Assembly (NCBI RefSeq): GCF_900188435.1 | Contig: NZ_FYFA01000002.1 | Location: 1-64,000, forward strand | Length of the DNA stretch: 64,000 bases | Reading direction: 5' to 3' | Source: Marinobacter sp. es.048 | Lineage (GTDB): Bacteria > Pseudomonadota > Gammaproteobacteria > Pseudomonadales > Oleiphilaceae | Notes under the pieces: model-generated | Databases searched by the model: none | Seen by the model: only the letters and a program-made list of their open reading frames with translations | What the model was told of the DNA's origin: nothing | In this document: piece after piece, positions 1 to 10,340 of the stretch | Position numbering within the stretch: the first letter of the stretch is position 1 | How the letters are laid out: every line of letters begins with the position of its first letter | Translations under genes and position numbers: made by a program

Positions 1-207
1 TTATCAGCTTTTGAATCACTCTCGGTAATCGTTGGGTCCGCGGAATGCGACGAATCTGAAAACCTGGGGTAGATTCATTGGTGGGTTTCTGGTCCAAGTT
101 TCTGGCGATTATCGTGACGGCGTTGCCGGCTTCGTTGAGTGACTTTGCAAGCTTTTCTACGCGGACGTCCCAAGGTAGTCCTCTTTGTATACGATAAATA
201 TCTCCAA
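1..207 (-). pseudogene. Glycosyltransferase family 4, N-terminal part, frameshifted, runs off left edge
   Basis: Reading leftward on the minus strand from a TTG at 207 gives a start typical of GT4 enzymes (LEIFIVYKEDY). The frame then breaks near 171-175. Continuing in the next frame gives PWDVRVEKLAKSLNEAGNAV and then a strand ending in TIIAR, the usual first Rossmann unit of sugar-nucleotide-dependent glycosyltransferases. One missing C restores the motif YPWDVRVEK, so a single-base deletion (or sequencing error) is the simplest reading. The frame stays open to the window edge, so the rest lies outside. An AGGGAG stands about 10 bases before the TTG. It points away from the EPS genes to the right and has IS debris directly upstream. 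Confidence 0.6.
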
Positions 208-841
208 ACCCAGCTAACTCCCTGTAACAGTGCTCGATATGCAAATGGGCAAATAGTGTACCAGTAACAGTTAGCTGCCAGCACGCGGTTCCCTGTTTGG
301 TCATGGGAGCCATGCGCCGCAATGATAGGCTTTAAACCTCTGTTCCTGGCATCACCGTCTCTCTGCTTGAATTTTGCTTGGCCGCAGGTCAAGACCATTC
401 ATTCAATTATGGACAACTAGGTAGAGGTGTTGCTCAGACCTGTTAAGTCCTCCCCATTTAAACTGGGAATTCTGGCACGATAGAGTCGTGGTTCAGAGGT
501 TATGCCATTAGGCGACCTGTAGTGGTTCAATGATTCCGGACACCAATGTAGGTGGTAATATCGCCACCATAAACGAGGTGTCTGATGACCAGAAAGTGAC
601 GTTCTTTTTCTCCTGAGTTCAAACAGGAAGCAGCCAGCCTGGTGCTGGATCAAGGTTACACGATTCCCCAGGCGAGCGTGTCCCTGGGAATTGGTGAAAG
701 CGCTATCCGGCGCTGGGTTAACCAACTGACCGAGGAGCGTGACGGTGTCACCCCGAAGGGCAAGGCGTTAACCCCGGAGCAGCGCCGTATTGAGGAGCTG
801 GAAGCCCTCTGCAAGCGCCTTGAACAGGAGAAAGACATACT

Positions 842-1749
<908 letters not shown>

Positions 1750-1757
1750 CCACTACA

Positions 1758-2300
1758 CAAGGATTTTCGCTTCGCCCCAAACGCAATAAGACAGCCAAGC
1801 ACTTTCAGCCGCTTCAGCAGGCCAATCTTCCCAACCACCTTTGGGGTGTGATTTCGTTTCATTTGCGCCGTTCTAAGGCCGGTTTCTGCGTCTGCTGACG
1901 ATCCTTGAGCTGTTTACCCGCAAATGCCTTGGCATCATGGCATATTTTCCGGGTGGCTCGGAGGTCTTCGAGGCCGACAACTGTTCCGAGTTCGCCGGCA
2001 AAGTCATGGACTGATTGGCGTATGAGAGTAAAATAAAAACCGACTTCTTACGACTGGGTAAGCCCATCAAGAATGCAAGTGTGGAATCCTTCAATGGGTG
2101 ACTTCTACAGGAACCCTGAACGACAACAGTTTCTTGTTGTTGGCATACGCCAAGGAAGAAGATCGAAGCGTGGAGGATGTTCTACAACCAAGTCCGCCCC
2201 ATCCCGCATTGGAGTGGTCCATGCCGTTGGGCAATCTAGAAAATGCGGCTTCTCGGCGCGAACAGCAACAACTGGAGTCGGATTTTCCGGCTCTGGCTGA
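1758..2300 (+). pseudogene. IS3-family orfB, C-terminal remnant of the older element
   Basis: DNA here follows the orfB of the intact element (9660-10270) but is full of indels and stops. Recognisable pieces are PKRNKTAKHFQPLQQANLPN, LTILELFTRKCLGI, EADNCSEFAGKVMD, NASVESFNG and PSPPHPALEWSMPLGN. No single frame spans it. It is the distal half of the relic that the inner IS interrupted. Open frames in this stretch are by-products of decay, not genes. Confidence 0.7.
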
Positions 2301-2479
2301 ACCTAATGTGGAGTCAGGGCCAGGCTTGCCAGATGATCAATTCTTAACGGTAACTGTCCTGAGTAATCGGTTTATATTGTGTTAAGTTTTGTGGGATGTT
2401 TGTCGTAGTGGGAACTTGGATAAAGTACTGAGTCTAAGGATTGCTATTGTTCGGCAGGCGGCAAACTTTGGAGCATTTC

Positions 2480-3799
2480 ATGACTATGTATGAATCAAGC
2501 AAGCATAAGGTGGCTATATTTCTCGTGAGCGGTCTTTTTGCTCTTCCTTTTCATGTTCAAGCGGACCCTGTGGTGTCAGCGGTTGTTCTGCAAGACACAA
2601 TGAATCGCATTTCAGTATTCGGGAAAGACTTTGGCAGCAAGAAGCAAGCCGCCCCCATACTCGTTGATCGTGTAGACATTGCCTACGAAAATGGACTAAA
2701 GAATAGTGTTTATTCTGACGTAGACGGTTCAGAAGCCGTGATTAGATCTACAGATTCGAATGAGAGCCTATGGGAAAAATCAAGCTTGAACGTTCATGTG
2801 GATAGTACCCGCGTTAAGCGGCATCCTGCTTCGCGGTCACATTATTTTTTTGAAGGAGAGAACAACTTCCTAGGCTGGCCTAACGCCTACGGGGGCCTTG
2901 ATACTCCGGCCGACAATCGGCAGCTGTATGTTTCCTGGTGGTACAAGCCAAAGGTCGACCCAGGCTCCTACTGGGCTTTTACGACTGAAACTCTCATCGG
3001 AACTTTTCAGGAGTCCGAGACGTTGCTTGTAGAGGGCGGTTATGAGGGTGTTTTTCTCGGTATCGACAGCGATGGTTTAATTAACGCTGGATTTTCGGGA
3101 GTGTCAAAACAGAGTCTTGTAGGTGCTCGAATTGAAGGTGAAAAATCTGGCGCAACGGTAACTTTTCCCACAGAGTTCCGGGGCGGCAGCGGCAGCGGCT
3201 TTGAGACTCCGGGCTCTCAGAAGTTCCTTAGGATCTGGGAGGACCCATACGGTAAAGACGGTATTCGTTTCTCTTGGACACAGATGCACCAAACCGGTAT
3301 GGGCGTTGTTAATTGGGACTCCCAACCACTCAAAGGAAACCAGTGGAATCATCTTGAAGTAGAGCTCGACACGGTTACAGGTAGAGTTGCCCTGGCCATT
3401 AACGGGAACTTTTTTGGCGGCTTCGACTTTGATCCCGCCCGGGACGCTGAGGGTAAATGGAGCCCGACAGTTGCGGCGTTGGGCTTAAATGGAAAGGTTG
3501 GAAAGCTTCAAGAAGGTGAGATTGACGATATATACATAGACAGGTCGCTGCAACGAGTAATCATCGGCGACTCACCAGAGTACAGCAAGCTGACACAGTA
3601 TGAGGTTCAAAGGCCGATTTCTTGGGAAGACGGTGAGATTGAATTGGCACTGTTCCTTGGGGAGTTTGAGGATCGGGGAACGCTGGGTGGTCTCTATGTA
3701 TATGTGTTTGATGATCAGGGTAATGTCAATCAGAAGGGGTATGAAATTTGTGAAGATTGTAAGGCTCCCCCATCCTCAACACCTCTCATAGTGGAGTAG
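2480..3799 (+). CDS. Secreted protein with a LamG/concanavalin-like fold, possible polysaccharide-binding or lyase role
   Basis: 439 residues from ATG 2480, chosen because GGAG lies 6 bases upstream and a signal peptide follows at once (KVAIFLVSGLFALPFHVQA, cleaved near ADPVV). The longer TTG start at 2441 would bury that signal. Residues about 30-80 look like an IPT/TIG-type beta domain (ISVFGKDFGSKKQAAPIL). The rest is beta-rich with aromatic motifs (LYVSWWYKPK; FLRIWEDPYG; RFSWTQMHQT; NHLEVELDTVTGRV; DDIYID) of the kind seen in jelly-roll carbohydrate-binding proteins. I do not recognise a catalytic set. Its place at the head of an EPS locus suggests a periplasmic or surface polysaccharide-interacting role, which is inference. 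A pair of Cys (CEDC) lies near the C-terminus. Confidence 0.75.
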   Translation: MTMYESSKHKVAIFLVSGLFALPFHVQADPVVSAVVLQDTMNRISVFGKDFGSKKQAAPILVDRVDIAYENGLKNSVYSDVDGSEAVIRSTDSNESLWEKSSLNVHVDSTRVKRHPASRSHYFFEGENNFLGWPNAYGGLDTPADNRQLYVSWWYKPKVDPGSYWAFTTETLIGTFQESETLLVEGGYEGVFLGIDSDGLINAGFSGVSKQSLVGARIEGEKSGATVTFPTEFRGGSGSGFETPGSQKFLRIWEDPYGKDGIRFSWTQMHQTGMGVVNWDSQPLKGNQWNHLEVELDTVTGRVALAINGNFFGGFDFDPARDAEGKWSPTVAALGLNGKVGKLQEGEIDDIYIDRSLQRVIIGDSPEYSKLTQYEVQRPISWEDGEIELALFLGEFEDRGTLGGLYVYVFDDQGNVNQKGYEICEDCKAPPSSTPLIVE

Positions 3800-4175
3800 T
3801 AACAGCCTACGCCTATTGGAATAGTTTTTGTTGAAGATGGCTTAAATAGTCAAAGCTATGATGTGTTGTAAGGGCCAGCGAAAGGGGGCTACACAAATTT
3901 ACTCATATTCTGGGCGAAGAAATGATGGTCAGTCCGCATCTCTTAATCTAGCCGTTCTGAAACTCGCGGTGAGTTGGTTGCAATGCACAATTTGCAAACG
4001 AGGACCTGCTTTCCATTTTCGACTAGGCGAGAGTGCTACTGGCTGGAAGGTGGTAATCTAGAGGCCAGCGATATTTGGCAGCCTCGGGTTTGCTGGACAC
4101 TGCCCATGGGCGATCTGTTATTTTGGGTTGAGAGTGGGTTTTAGCGCTACGCATTAACAGCAGGATGCATAGTTG
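3800..4175. other. Gene-poor spacer between the secreted protein and the first glycosyltransferase
   Basis: No convincing gene. Short frames exist (ATG 3858, 67 codons; another of about 50 codons ending near 4143), but neither has a recognisable motif or a good ribosome site. The second reads like eroded coding sequence (ECYWLEGGNLEASDIWQP), so a gene remnant is possible. An AGGA at 4161 probably serves the next gene. Confidence 0.4.
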
Positions 4176-5312
4176 ATGTCACACCAGGAAGTTCCCCAGC
4201 CGATCCTTTTTGTTATAGACCATTTCCGTAATCCCAATGCCGGTACGGAAGGCCAGATGCTTAATCTTATTAAAGGGTTAGACAGAGCTAGGTTTGAGCC
4301 CATTCTTTTGGTGTTTCGTGATTCTGAGTATCTCCGGAAATATGGTTTCCCCTGTGACTATCATGTTCTGGGGCACACACGTTTATTCGCTCCTGTAACC
4401 TGGGCTGCATTGTGGAAGCTCGCCTGGAAGTTCAGAGCTTCCGAGATTCGCCTCGCCCATGTGTTTTTTAATGATCCCTCCGTCATTTGCCCTCCTATAT
4501 TCCGGCTGAATGGTATAAAAACCATCATTTCCAGGCGCGACATGGGGTATTGGTACACTCTGGCCTATCGCGTAATGCTCGCTATATCTGGGCGGTTTGT
4601 TTCCACTGTTATCACAAACAGTGATGCGGTGAAGCAGGTGACGATAAGGGCGGAACCGTTCGATCTATCACAGGTTCATGTGATTTATAATGGCTATGGT
4701 GCGGGCGAGACATTTTGTGAGGTGCCGGCTGACCTTACGGAGCTGCGCACTAAGCATCTGAACGCCGTCTTCGTAGGGTTGGTCGCTAACATACGCCCAG
4801 TCAAGCGGATGGAAGATGCCGTTAAGGCGATTGGTCAGCTTCATCAAAGCGGCCACGATGTGCACCTCATATTGATCGGAGACGGGAGCCAGGCAAACCT
4901 CCGGTTACTGGCCTCGGAGCAGGGCGTAGCTGAAAGGGTTCATTTTCTCGGTCCAAGAGCGGACGTAAAAGCCTGCCTCAAGGCTCTGGATATTGGCCTG
5001 TTATGCTCAGAGTCTGAAGGGTTTTCGAATGCCATTGTTGAGTATATGCAGGCGGGATTACCGGTGGTTTGCAGTAATGTGGGCGGAAACCCGGAGGCGG
5101 TCGAGCATGGCGAAACCGGGTATCTGTATCCCTGCGGTGATGTTGCAGCACTGGCGAGCCATCTGCGGAGGTTGAGTGACAGTGGTGAATTACGTCAGCG
5201 AATAGGCGACAATGCTTTTAGGTGTGCCAGGGAGCGTTTCAGTATGGAGACTATGGTGGCAAAGCATCAGGAAATATATGACGGGCTTATCGGACCCGAG
5301 AGGAGCGGCTAA
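4176..5312 (+). CDS. Glycosyltransferase family 4 (GT-B fold)
   Basis: 378 residues. The N-terminal half begins ILFVIDHFRNPNAGTEGQML, the acceptor-side Rossmann domain. The C-terminal half has AVFVGLVANIRPVKRMEDAV and ESEGFSNAIVEYMQAGLPVV, whose EGFSNAIVE is the E-x7-E nucleotide-sugar motif, followed by GNPEAVEHGETGYL. No transmembrane segment, so it is likely cytoplasmic on the membrane face and adds one sugar to the lipid-linked repeat unit; donor and linkage cannot be read. ATG 4176 is preferred over TTG 4173. Its stop overlaps the next ATG by one base (TAATG), so the two are translationally coupled. Confidence 0.9.
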   Translation: MSHQEVPQPILFVIDHFRNPNAGTEGQMLNLIKGLDRARFEPILLVFRDSEYLRKYGFPCDYHVLGHTRLFAPVTWAALWKLAWKFRASEIRLAHVFFNDPSVICPPIFRLNGIKTIISRRDMGYWYTLAYRVMLAISGRFVSTVITNSDAVKQVTIRAEPFDLSQVHVIYNGYGAGETFCEVPADLTELRTKHLNAVFVGLVANIRPVKRMEDAVKAIGQLHQSGHDVHLILIGDGSQANLRLLASEQGVAERVHFLGPRADVKACLKALDIGLLCSESEGFSNAIVEYMQAGLPVVCSNVGGNPEAVEHGETGYLYPCGDVAALASHLRRLSDSGELRQRIGDNAFRCARERFSMETMVAKHQEIYDGLIGPERSG

Positions 5313-6340
5313 TGGAGCTGTTGTCGAGATCAATCCGTAAGATTGGCCCGATGGGTGGGTACCAATTTGCTCGGCAGATCTGTCGAAATCAGCCCCGTAT
5401 CCTGATGTACCATCGTTTCTCAGACTCACCGGTAAAAGGCTGGGCAAGCTCTGAGTGTTTCGAGCAGCAGGTCAGGCATATTCGGGAACGCTACAACCCC
5501 TATTCCCTGGTCGGGCTGATGAAATATCATCGTGAACATGGCCGTATGCCTCCGCATGCGGTCGTGATTACGGTGGATGATGGCTACCGAGACTTCTATG
5601 AGCACGCCTTTCCCATTCTTCAACGCCATGGCGTTCCCGCAACCTTGTTTGCAACAACGGGCTTCATCGACAGACGGCTATGGCTATGGCCGGACAAGAT
5701 TACCTGGATTCTGGACCAGCTCTCCCATGTCAGCCGGGAATTCACTATTGGTTCCTTCAAAGTGAGCGAAGGTGCCTTAAATGGTGAATCTCGAAGCGAG
5801 CTCTGGAAACGGTTGATTGCCCACGCCCTCTCGCTGCCAGACGAAGTGAAACATGAATTCATATCCGGCCTGGCCTGCGCGCTGGGGCTTGTCTTTCCCG
5901 ATGAAATACCGGAGTCTTTTGCACCATTATGCTGGAATGAGCTGAAGAGAATGCAAGAAGCGCACATTGAGATTGGTGGGCATACGGTAACCCACCCATC
6001 TTTGGGGCGGGTCACTGAGGCTCAGGCAAGGGATGAAATATTCGGTTGCCGTGATGCATTGAATCAACATCTCGGGCAGCAGGACCGCACCTTCTGCTAC
6101 CCCAACGGCCAACCGTCGGATTTTCAGCCTTTCCTGCCGGATCTCGTTCGAGAGGCTGGCTTCCTGGGAGCAGTAACGGCTTTCCCGGATGCCCAAGGTA
6201 TCAGCGACAGGTATCTGATGCGTCGGCACGCCAGTGGAGATAATATGTTTCAGTTCCATAAGGCTGTTTCGGGCTTTGAGCTCTTGGGGCATCGTGTAAA
6301 AGGTGATCGAAAGTTTGAGCTGGAATTTTCACCGACATGA
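5312..6340 (+). CDS. Polysaccharide deacetylase (NodB homology domain)
   Basis: 342 residues. The carbohydrate esterase 4 motifs are in order: VITVDDGYRDF near residue 87 (catalytic base and metal Asp), GGHTVTHPSLG near 220 (HxxxH metal ligands) and RTFCYPNGQ near 257. Family members remove N-acetyl groups from amino sugars using a divalent metal. There is no signal peptide, so it may act on a cytoplasmic lipid-linked precursor, though deacetylases of this class in exosortase loci are often of unclear location. Coupled on both sides: TAATG with the preceding gene and ATGA with the following one. Confidence 0.9.
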   Translation: MELLSRSIRKIGPMGGYQFARQICRNQPRILMYHRFSDSPVKGWASSECFEQQVRHIRERYNPYSLVGLMKYHREHGRMPPHAVVITVDDGYRDFYEHAFPILQRHGVPATLFATTGFIDRRLWLWPDKITWILDQLSHVSREFTIGSFKVSEGALNGESRSELWKRLIAHALSLPDEVKHEFISGLACALGLVFPDEIPESFAPLCWNELKRMQEAHIEIGGHTVTHPSLGRVTEAQARDEIFGCRDALNQHLGQQDRTFCYPNGQPSDFQPFLPDLVREAGFLGAVTAFPDAQGISDRYLMRRHASGDNMFQFHKAVSGFELLGHRVKGDRKFELEFSPT

Positions 6341-7712
6341 AACAGGAAATGATGGTTTCTGTTCAGGATGAAAAGCGGAGCGCCCTTACAAAACTGGATG
6401 CAACGGTCGTAAACCAGTTCAGCTTTGTTCTGTATCTGTATTTTATCCTCGATTTCTTTCTTCGCTTCTCTGTTCGGATTCCTGGCTACGCTGTGATCCG
6501 ACCAACATTAGCGGCCGTCGTCGCCATCAGTCTTCTACTGTTTTTGCAGCGTGACAAGCTAAAAGGCCGCTTCCAGGATCCGATTTTCAAAGCAATTTTT
6601 GTGCTATTCGGTTATCTCGTTATCAGCCTGCCATTGGTGGAATGGCCCGGGAGTGTCGTTCGCACAAACATTGATCCCTTCGTCAAAGCCGTTGCTTTTC
6701 TTTTCTTCACTGCCTTGATTATTGACACGGATAAGAGACTGAAATGGTTTATCGGAGTGTTTGTTTTCTGCCAGGTGTTTCGTGTGTTGGAACCGCTGTA
6801 TCTCCATATTACACAAGGTTACTGGGGGAGCTCCACTCATCTGGGTGGGGGAGAATTTGCGGCTCGACTCGCCGGGGCTCCGGCGGATGTGATCAACCCA
6901 AACGAGTTGGGTTTTGTGATCGTTACTGCCATTCCGTTCCTTCACTATCTGCTGTGGCCTTCAGGCCGGAAATCTAAACTGTTGTACCTGGCCATTATGC
7001 CAGCGATGTTGTACGCACTGATTCTCACCATGTCCAGGGGAGCGTTTATTGCGCTATTGGTTGTTGCGTTTCTGGTGTTTAAAGAATCAAGGCATAAAAT
7101 GAAGCTGATTTTTTTGGCTGTGGTTATTGTTGTAGGTGCTTTGAGCGTAATGACACCTATTCAGAAAGATCGGTATTTGTCCCTGGTTGATAGCGATACC
7201 GCAGGGCTGCGACTGCGGAAGGGCGTCTTAAAGGAATGGTGGGGGAGTTCAAGCTGGGCCTTACGCGGCCTGTTGTGGGTCATGGTCTTGGAACGACACC
7301 TGAAGCCAAAGCTAACAAATTGGGAAGACAGAGAGCCAGCCATAACCTTTATGCTGAGTTGATTATTGAGTTGGGACTGATCGGCTTTGCGATTTTTCTA
7401 AATTTTCTTTACCGGATTACCCGTAAGCTTTCCGTCGTTCGGTCGCAATTTGCGGCCTTGAACAGAAGGGACCAATCTTATTACTCGCGGTTGAATAAGT
7501 GCCTTATTGCGGTGTTTTGGATGTATGCGGTTTACAGTCTGAACTATTGGGGGTTGTCTCAGTACTACTGGTATCTTTTGGGGGGCTTGGTGATTGCGTT
7601 TGGGCGTCTCGTTGGACAGGAATTGCCTTCAACCAGTGATACAAAGTCACAAAACGACCAATCGAAAAAGTCCAGTTCCAGTTATACCTTAGCCGACCGT
7701 TTACGAAGATAA
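6337..7712 (+). pseudogene. O-antigen polymerase/ligase family (Wzy-like) membrane protein, single frameshift
   Basis: Two frames together make one normal-length protein. The first (6337-7362) has many hydrophobic helices and runs in sense to VDSDTAG near 7206. The second (to 7712) carries the continuation ATAEGRLKGMVGEFKLGL and the Wzy_C signature VVGHGLGT...SHNLYAELIIELGLIG. In relatives the junction reads DTAGSATAEGR, so one base is missing at about 7207. It could be a real knockout, a phase-variable site (though no homopolymer run is there) or a sequencing error. Intact, it would polymerise or ligate repeat units in the periplasm; it resembles the O-antigen ligase-like proteins tied to exosortase A loci. 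Overlaps the previous stop by ATGA. Confidence 0.8.
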
Positions 7713-7856
7713 GGTCTTGCTGTCTTGTGATACATTGTGGGTTTTAACGAGCCAGAACCCGCTTCAAAATCTCGTGTGTAGCCAAGAAAAAATGGCTTTT
7801 AGATGTTAAATTATTTATCGAAATTTTAGACTAACCAACCGATAGCAGGTCGAAAA

Positions 7857-8750
7857 ATGGACGGTTCAGGGAAGACATTAGTTTCCGTGGTTGTGCCGGC
7901 ATTCAACCGAGTTGAGTATATTAGAGAAACGGTGGAATCGGTGCTTTCGCAGGACTATCCGCGGGTGGAGCTTATCGTCGTTGATGACGGTTCTACAGAT
8001 GGAACGTACGAGATTCTTCTTGAATATGCGGAGAAGGGAGATCTGAAGCTTTTAACCCATCCAAACCGCGCTAATCGAGGGCAATCAGTCGCATTGAATC
8101 GGGCGCTTGAGAATGCGTCCGGTGAACTTATAGCCATACTTGATAGCGATGACATTTTCTTGCCAGGCAAGCTCCGCGCTCAGGTGGATTATCTTCAGGC
8201 TCACCCAGAGGTTGGGCTTGTTTATGGTATGGGTGAAGCGGTAGATGAAAAGGGGCGGTGGCTCTATAACATTCATTCGCCGAATCATATTGAGCCGAAT
8301 GACCCAAATACGGTGTTGCTGGATTGTTATTTTTCTTTGCCGGTGAACGCTTTGGTGCGCCGATCTATCTATGAGCAGGTTGGTGGTTTCGAGGAAGGGT
8401 TTCGGGCCGCTCAAGATCATGACATGTTGATCAGGATCGCTGAAAAAACCAGGTTCGCATTTATTCCGGTCAAGGTTTTTCAGTATCGCCGCCATGGTGA
8501 TTCGATTAGCCATAAAGGCCTGCGGAAACGCTGGGAGAATGGTTTCGAGATTCTTCGCCGTGCTCAGGCTCGCTATTCTTACAATACATCTACCATTCGA
8601 AAGCGGCGCGCGTTACTTAATTATCGAATGGCGCAGGTGTGCTGGCGTGAGAACAGGAGTTTTGCTGCGATCGGGCATTTGCTTAGATCAGGAGCGCTCG
8701 ATCCGGTCCGCGCACTGAAGGTGCTTACCGGTAAGGAAAAGGTTAGGTAA
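7857..8750 (+). CDS. Glycosyltransferase family 2 (GT-A fold)
   Basis: 297 residues. Starts VSVVVPAFNRVEYIRETVES, then LIVVDDGSTDGTYEIL, the donor-binding loop AILDSDDIFLPGK near residue 97 (DxD), and the acceptor-side GGFEEGFRAAQDHDMLIRIA. It should add a sugar to the growing repeat unit on the cytoplasmic face. A 144-base gap separates it from the Wzy-like gene, with AGGTCG before ATG 7857. Its 3' end (from about codon 240) is duplicated in eroded form at 11515-11665, showing a past tandem duplication. Confidence 0.92.
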   Translation: MDGSGKTLVSVVVPAFNRVEYIRETVESVLSQDYPRVELIVVDDGSTDGTYEILLEYAEKGDLKLLTHPNRANRGQSVALNRALENASGELIAILDSDDIFLPGKLRAQVDYLQAHPEVGLVYGMGEAVDEKGRWLYNIHSPNHIEPNDPNTVLLDCYFSLPVNALVRRSIYEQVGGFEEGFRAAQDHDMLIRIAEKTRFAFIPVKVFQYRRHGDSISHKGLRKRWENGFEILRRAQARYSYNTSTIRKRRALLNYRMAQVCWRENRSFAAIGHLLRSGALDPVRALKVLTGKEKVR

Positions 8751-8809
8751 GGAATCGGTCCCTATAACGCTTTGAAGTTACGCGCAGTAATGAACGGAGT
8801 TACGGGGCA

Positions 8810-9056
8810 ATGAAGGTTTTGGTGACTGCTTTGAAGCCCGGGAGGCGGCACAGGTACTTTTTTCCGTTGTGTGTACGGTCAGCCAGTCTTTGAGGGCAAT
8901 AGCTTTACCCCCAGCTCCTGATATCAAGAAAGAAACTGGAGTGCCAGCTGATGTTCCATTGCTCGGTTTTTTTGGGTGCTTCATGAGTCCCAAGAGGACC
9001 CAACTCCTGATGGATGCTATGGATGCTATTCAAAGGCGACTGAAAGTAAGTCCTAT
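8810..9056 (+). pseudogene. Relic copy of the GT4 gene at 11728, internally deleted and split by an IS
   Basis: ATG 8810 opens MKVLVTALKPG, matching MKILMTALQPG of the intact GT4. The DNA then follows that gene (with a frameshift) to AGCTTTACC near 8915, jumps over roughly 440 bp, resumes at GATATCAAGAAAGAAA near 8920 and continues to AAGTCCTAT at 9056. The match resumes after the IS at 10342 (TATGCCTCATGTAGTCATGT) for about 35 bases and stops. The gene is dead by frameshift, deletion, insertion and truncation. The intergenic sequence before it also matches that before 11728. Confidence 0.85.
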
Positions 9057-9133
9057 TGACCCTACCCCAGAATTTAGGTCCATTTAAAACTGGAAAATCC
9101 GGCATGATAGAGCCTTGAGCAGGAGATCATGCC

Positions 9134-9400
9134 ATGAAGCGATCCCGTTACACCGAAGAGCAGATTGCCTTCGCCCTGAAGCAAGCCGAGCTGGGTACGC
9201 CGGTCCCGGAAGTCTGTCGGAAAATGGGCGTCTCGGATGCCACGTTCTACAACTGGCGCAAGAAGTATGGCGGCCTGGGGCCATCCGAGCTGAAGCGACT
9301 CAAGCAGCTGGAGGAGGAGAATCATCGCCTTAAGAAGCTGGTAGCGGACCTAAGCCTGGACAAGGCCATGCTTCAGGACGTGGTGGCAAAAAAGCTCTGA
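9134..9400 (+). CDS. IS3-family transposase OrfA
   Basis: 88 residues, MKRSRYTEEQIAFALKQAEL with the helix-turn-helix VPEVCRKMGVSDATFYNWRK and a leucine-zipper tail (LKQLEEENHRLKKLVADL). OrfA binds the IS ends and regulates transposition. The slippery heptamer A-AAA-AAG is at 9388-9394, four codons before the stop. A -1 slip there enters the orfB frame as KKALRPPRKRQL, which gives the OrfAB fusion that is the active transposase in this family. It lies 77 bases inside the left end. Confidence 0.92.
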   Translation: MKRSRYTEEQIAFALKQAELGTPVPEVCRKMGVSDATFYNWRKKYGGLGPSELKRLKQLEEENHRLKKLVADLSLDKAMLQDVVAKKL

Positions 9401-10275
9401 GACCGCCTCGTAAACGCCAACTGGTGGCTGACCTACAAAAGCGATATGGGGTCAGCGAACGCCAAGCGTGCGCGGTCTTGCAGTTTTCCAGGGCGTCTAA
9501 TCGCTATCAATCGGTGGCGAGGGACTCGTCGGCGCTGTCGATGAGGATCCGTGAGATCACGCTCACGCGGCTTCACTACGGTTACCGGCGTGTGCACGTC
9601 CAGCTGCAACGGGAGGGTTGGCGTGATAATCACAAACGGGTTTACCGGTTATATCGGGACCAGGGGTTGTCACTTCGCCTCAAGCGTCCGAAGCGTAACA
9701 AGGCCGCCAAGAACCGACAGCCGCTACAGCAGGCCAACCATCCCAATCACATCTGGGGCATGGATTTTGTCTCAGACGCGCTGTTTGATGGTCGACGTCT
9801 GCGTCTCCTGACGATCATTGATCTGTTCACCAGGGAGTGCCTCGGCATTGTGGTTGGGCAGAGCCTGAAGGGCCACGATGTTCAGGAAGCCCTGACGGCG
9901 ATTGCGCGCTTCCGGGGCAACCCGGAGGTGCTAAAGACCGACAACGGTTCGGAGTTTGCCGGCAAGGTCATGGATCGCTGGGCCTATGAGCGAAACATTG
10001 AAATCGACTTCTCACGGCCCGGGAAGCCTACCGACAACGCAACGGTAGAATCGTTCAATGGACGACTCCGGCAGGAATGTCTGAATGAAAATTGGTTCTT
10101 GTCACTGGCCGACGCCATGGAGAAAATCGAAGCATGGAGGACTTTCTATAACCAAGTCAGACCCCATTCCGCATTGGAGTGGTGCACGCCCTCGGACTAC
10201 GCCAGAAAACATGCGGTTTCACGAAGAAAACAGAAGCAACTGGAGCCGGATTTTTCCAACTCTGGGTGGACCTAA
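9388..10275 (+). CDS. IS3-family transposase OrfB (DDE integrase core)
   Basis: Open from the slippery run at 9388 (internal candidate start about 9424) to TAA at 10275. HTH_21-type region YGVSERQACAVLQFSRASNR, then the rve integrase core: MDFVSDALFDGRRLRLLTII (first Asp), LKTDNGSEFAGKVM (second Asp), KPTDNATVESFNGRLRQECL (Glu). C-terminal YNQVRPHSALEWCTPSDYA is typical. Expected to be made as OrfAB by programmed -1 frameshifting. No lesions seen, so the element may be active. Confidence 0.9.
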   Translation, partial: KKALRPPRKRQLVADLQKRYGVSERQACAVLQFSRASNRYQSVARDSSALSMRIREITLTRLHYGYRRVHVQLQREGWRDNHKRVYRLYRDQGLSLRLKRPKRNKAAKNRQPLQQANHPNHIWGMDFVSDALFDGRRLRLLTIIDLFTRECLGIVVGQSLKGHDVQEALTAIARFRGNPEVLKTDNGSEFAGKVMDRWAYERNIEIDFSRPGKPTDNATVESFNGRLRQECLNENWFLSLADAMEKIEAWRTFYNQVRPHSALEWCTPSDYARKHAVSRRKQKQLEPDFSNSGWT

Positions 10276-10340
10276 TTCGGGGTCAGGGTCAGGAGCCGGA
10301 TTTTTCCAACTCTGGGTGGACCTAATTCGGGGTCAGGGTC
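10242..10340. repeat. Tandem duplication of the right 49 bp of the IS
   Basis: Bases 10242-10290 and 10292-10340 are the same 49-bp sequence (from GGAGCCGGATTTTTCCAACT to GGGGTCAGGGTC), separated by a single A. The first copy contains the orfB stop codon and the first right end; the second provides another terminal repeat. The flanking TAT target duplication abuts the outer copy, so either the duplicated form transposed or the duplication arose later in place. Confidence 0.9.

Noticed and set aside
3858..4061. 67-codon open frame after the secreted protein
   Set aside because: No ribosome site, no recognisable motif, and another frame over the same bases looks as much like coding.
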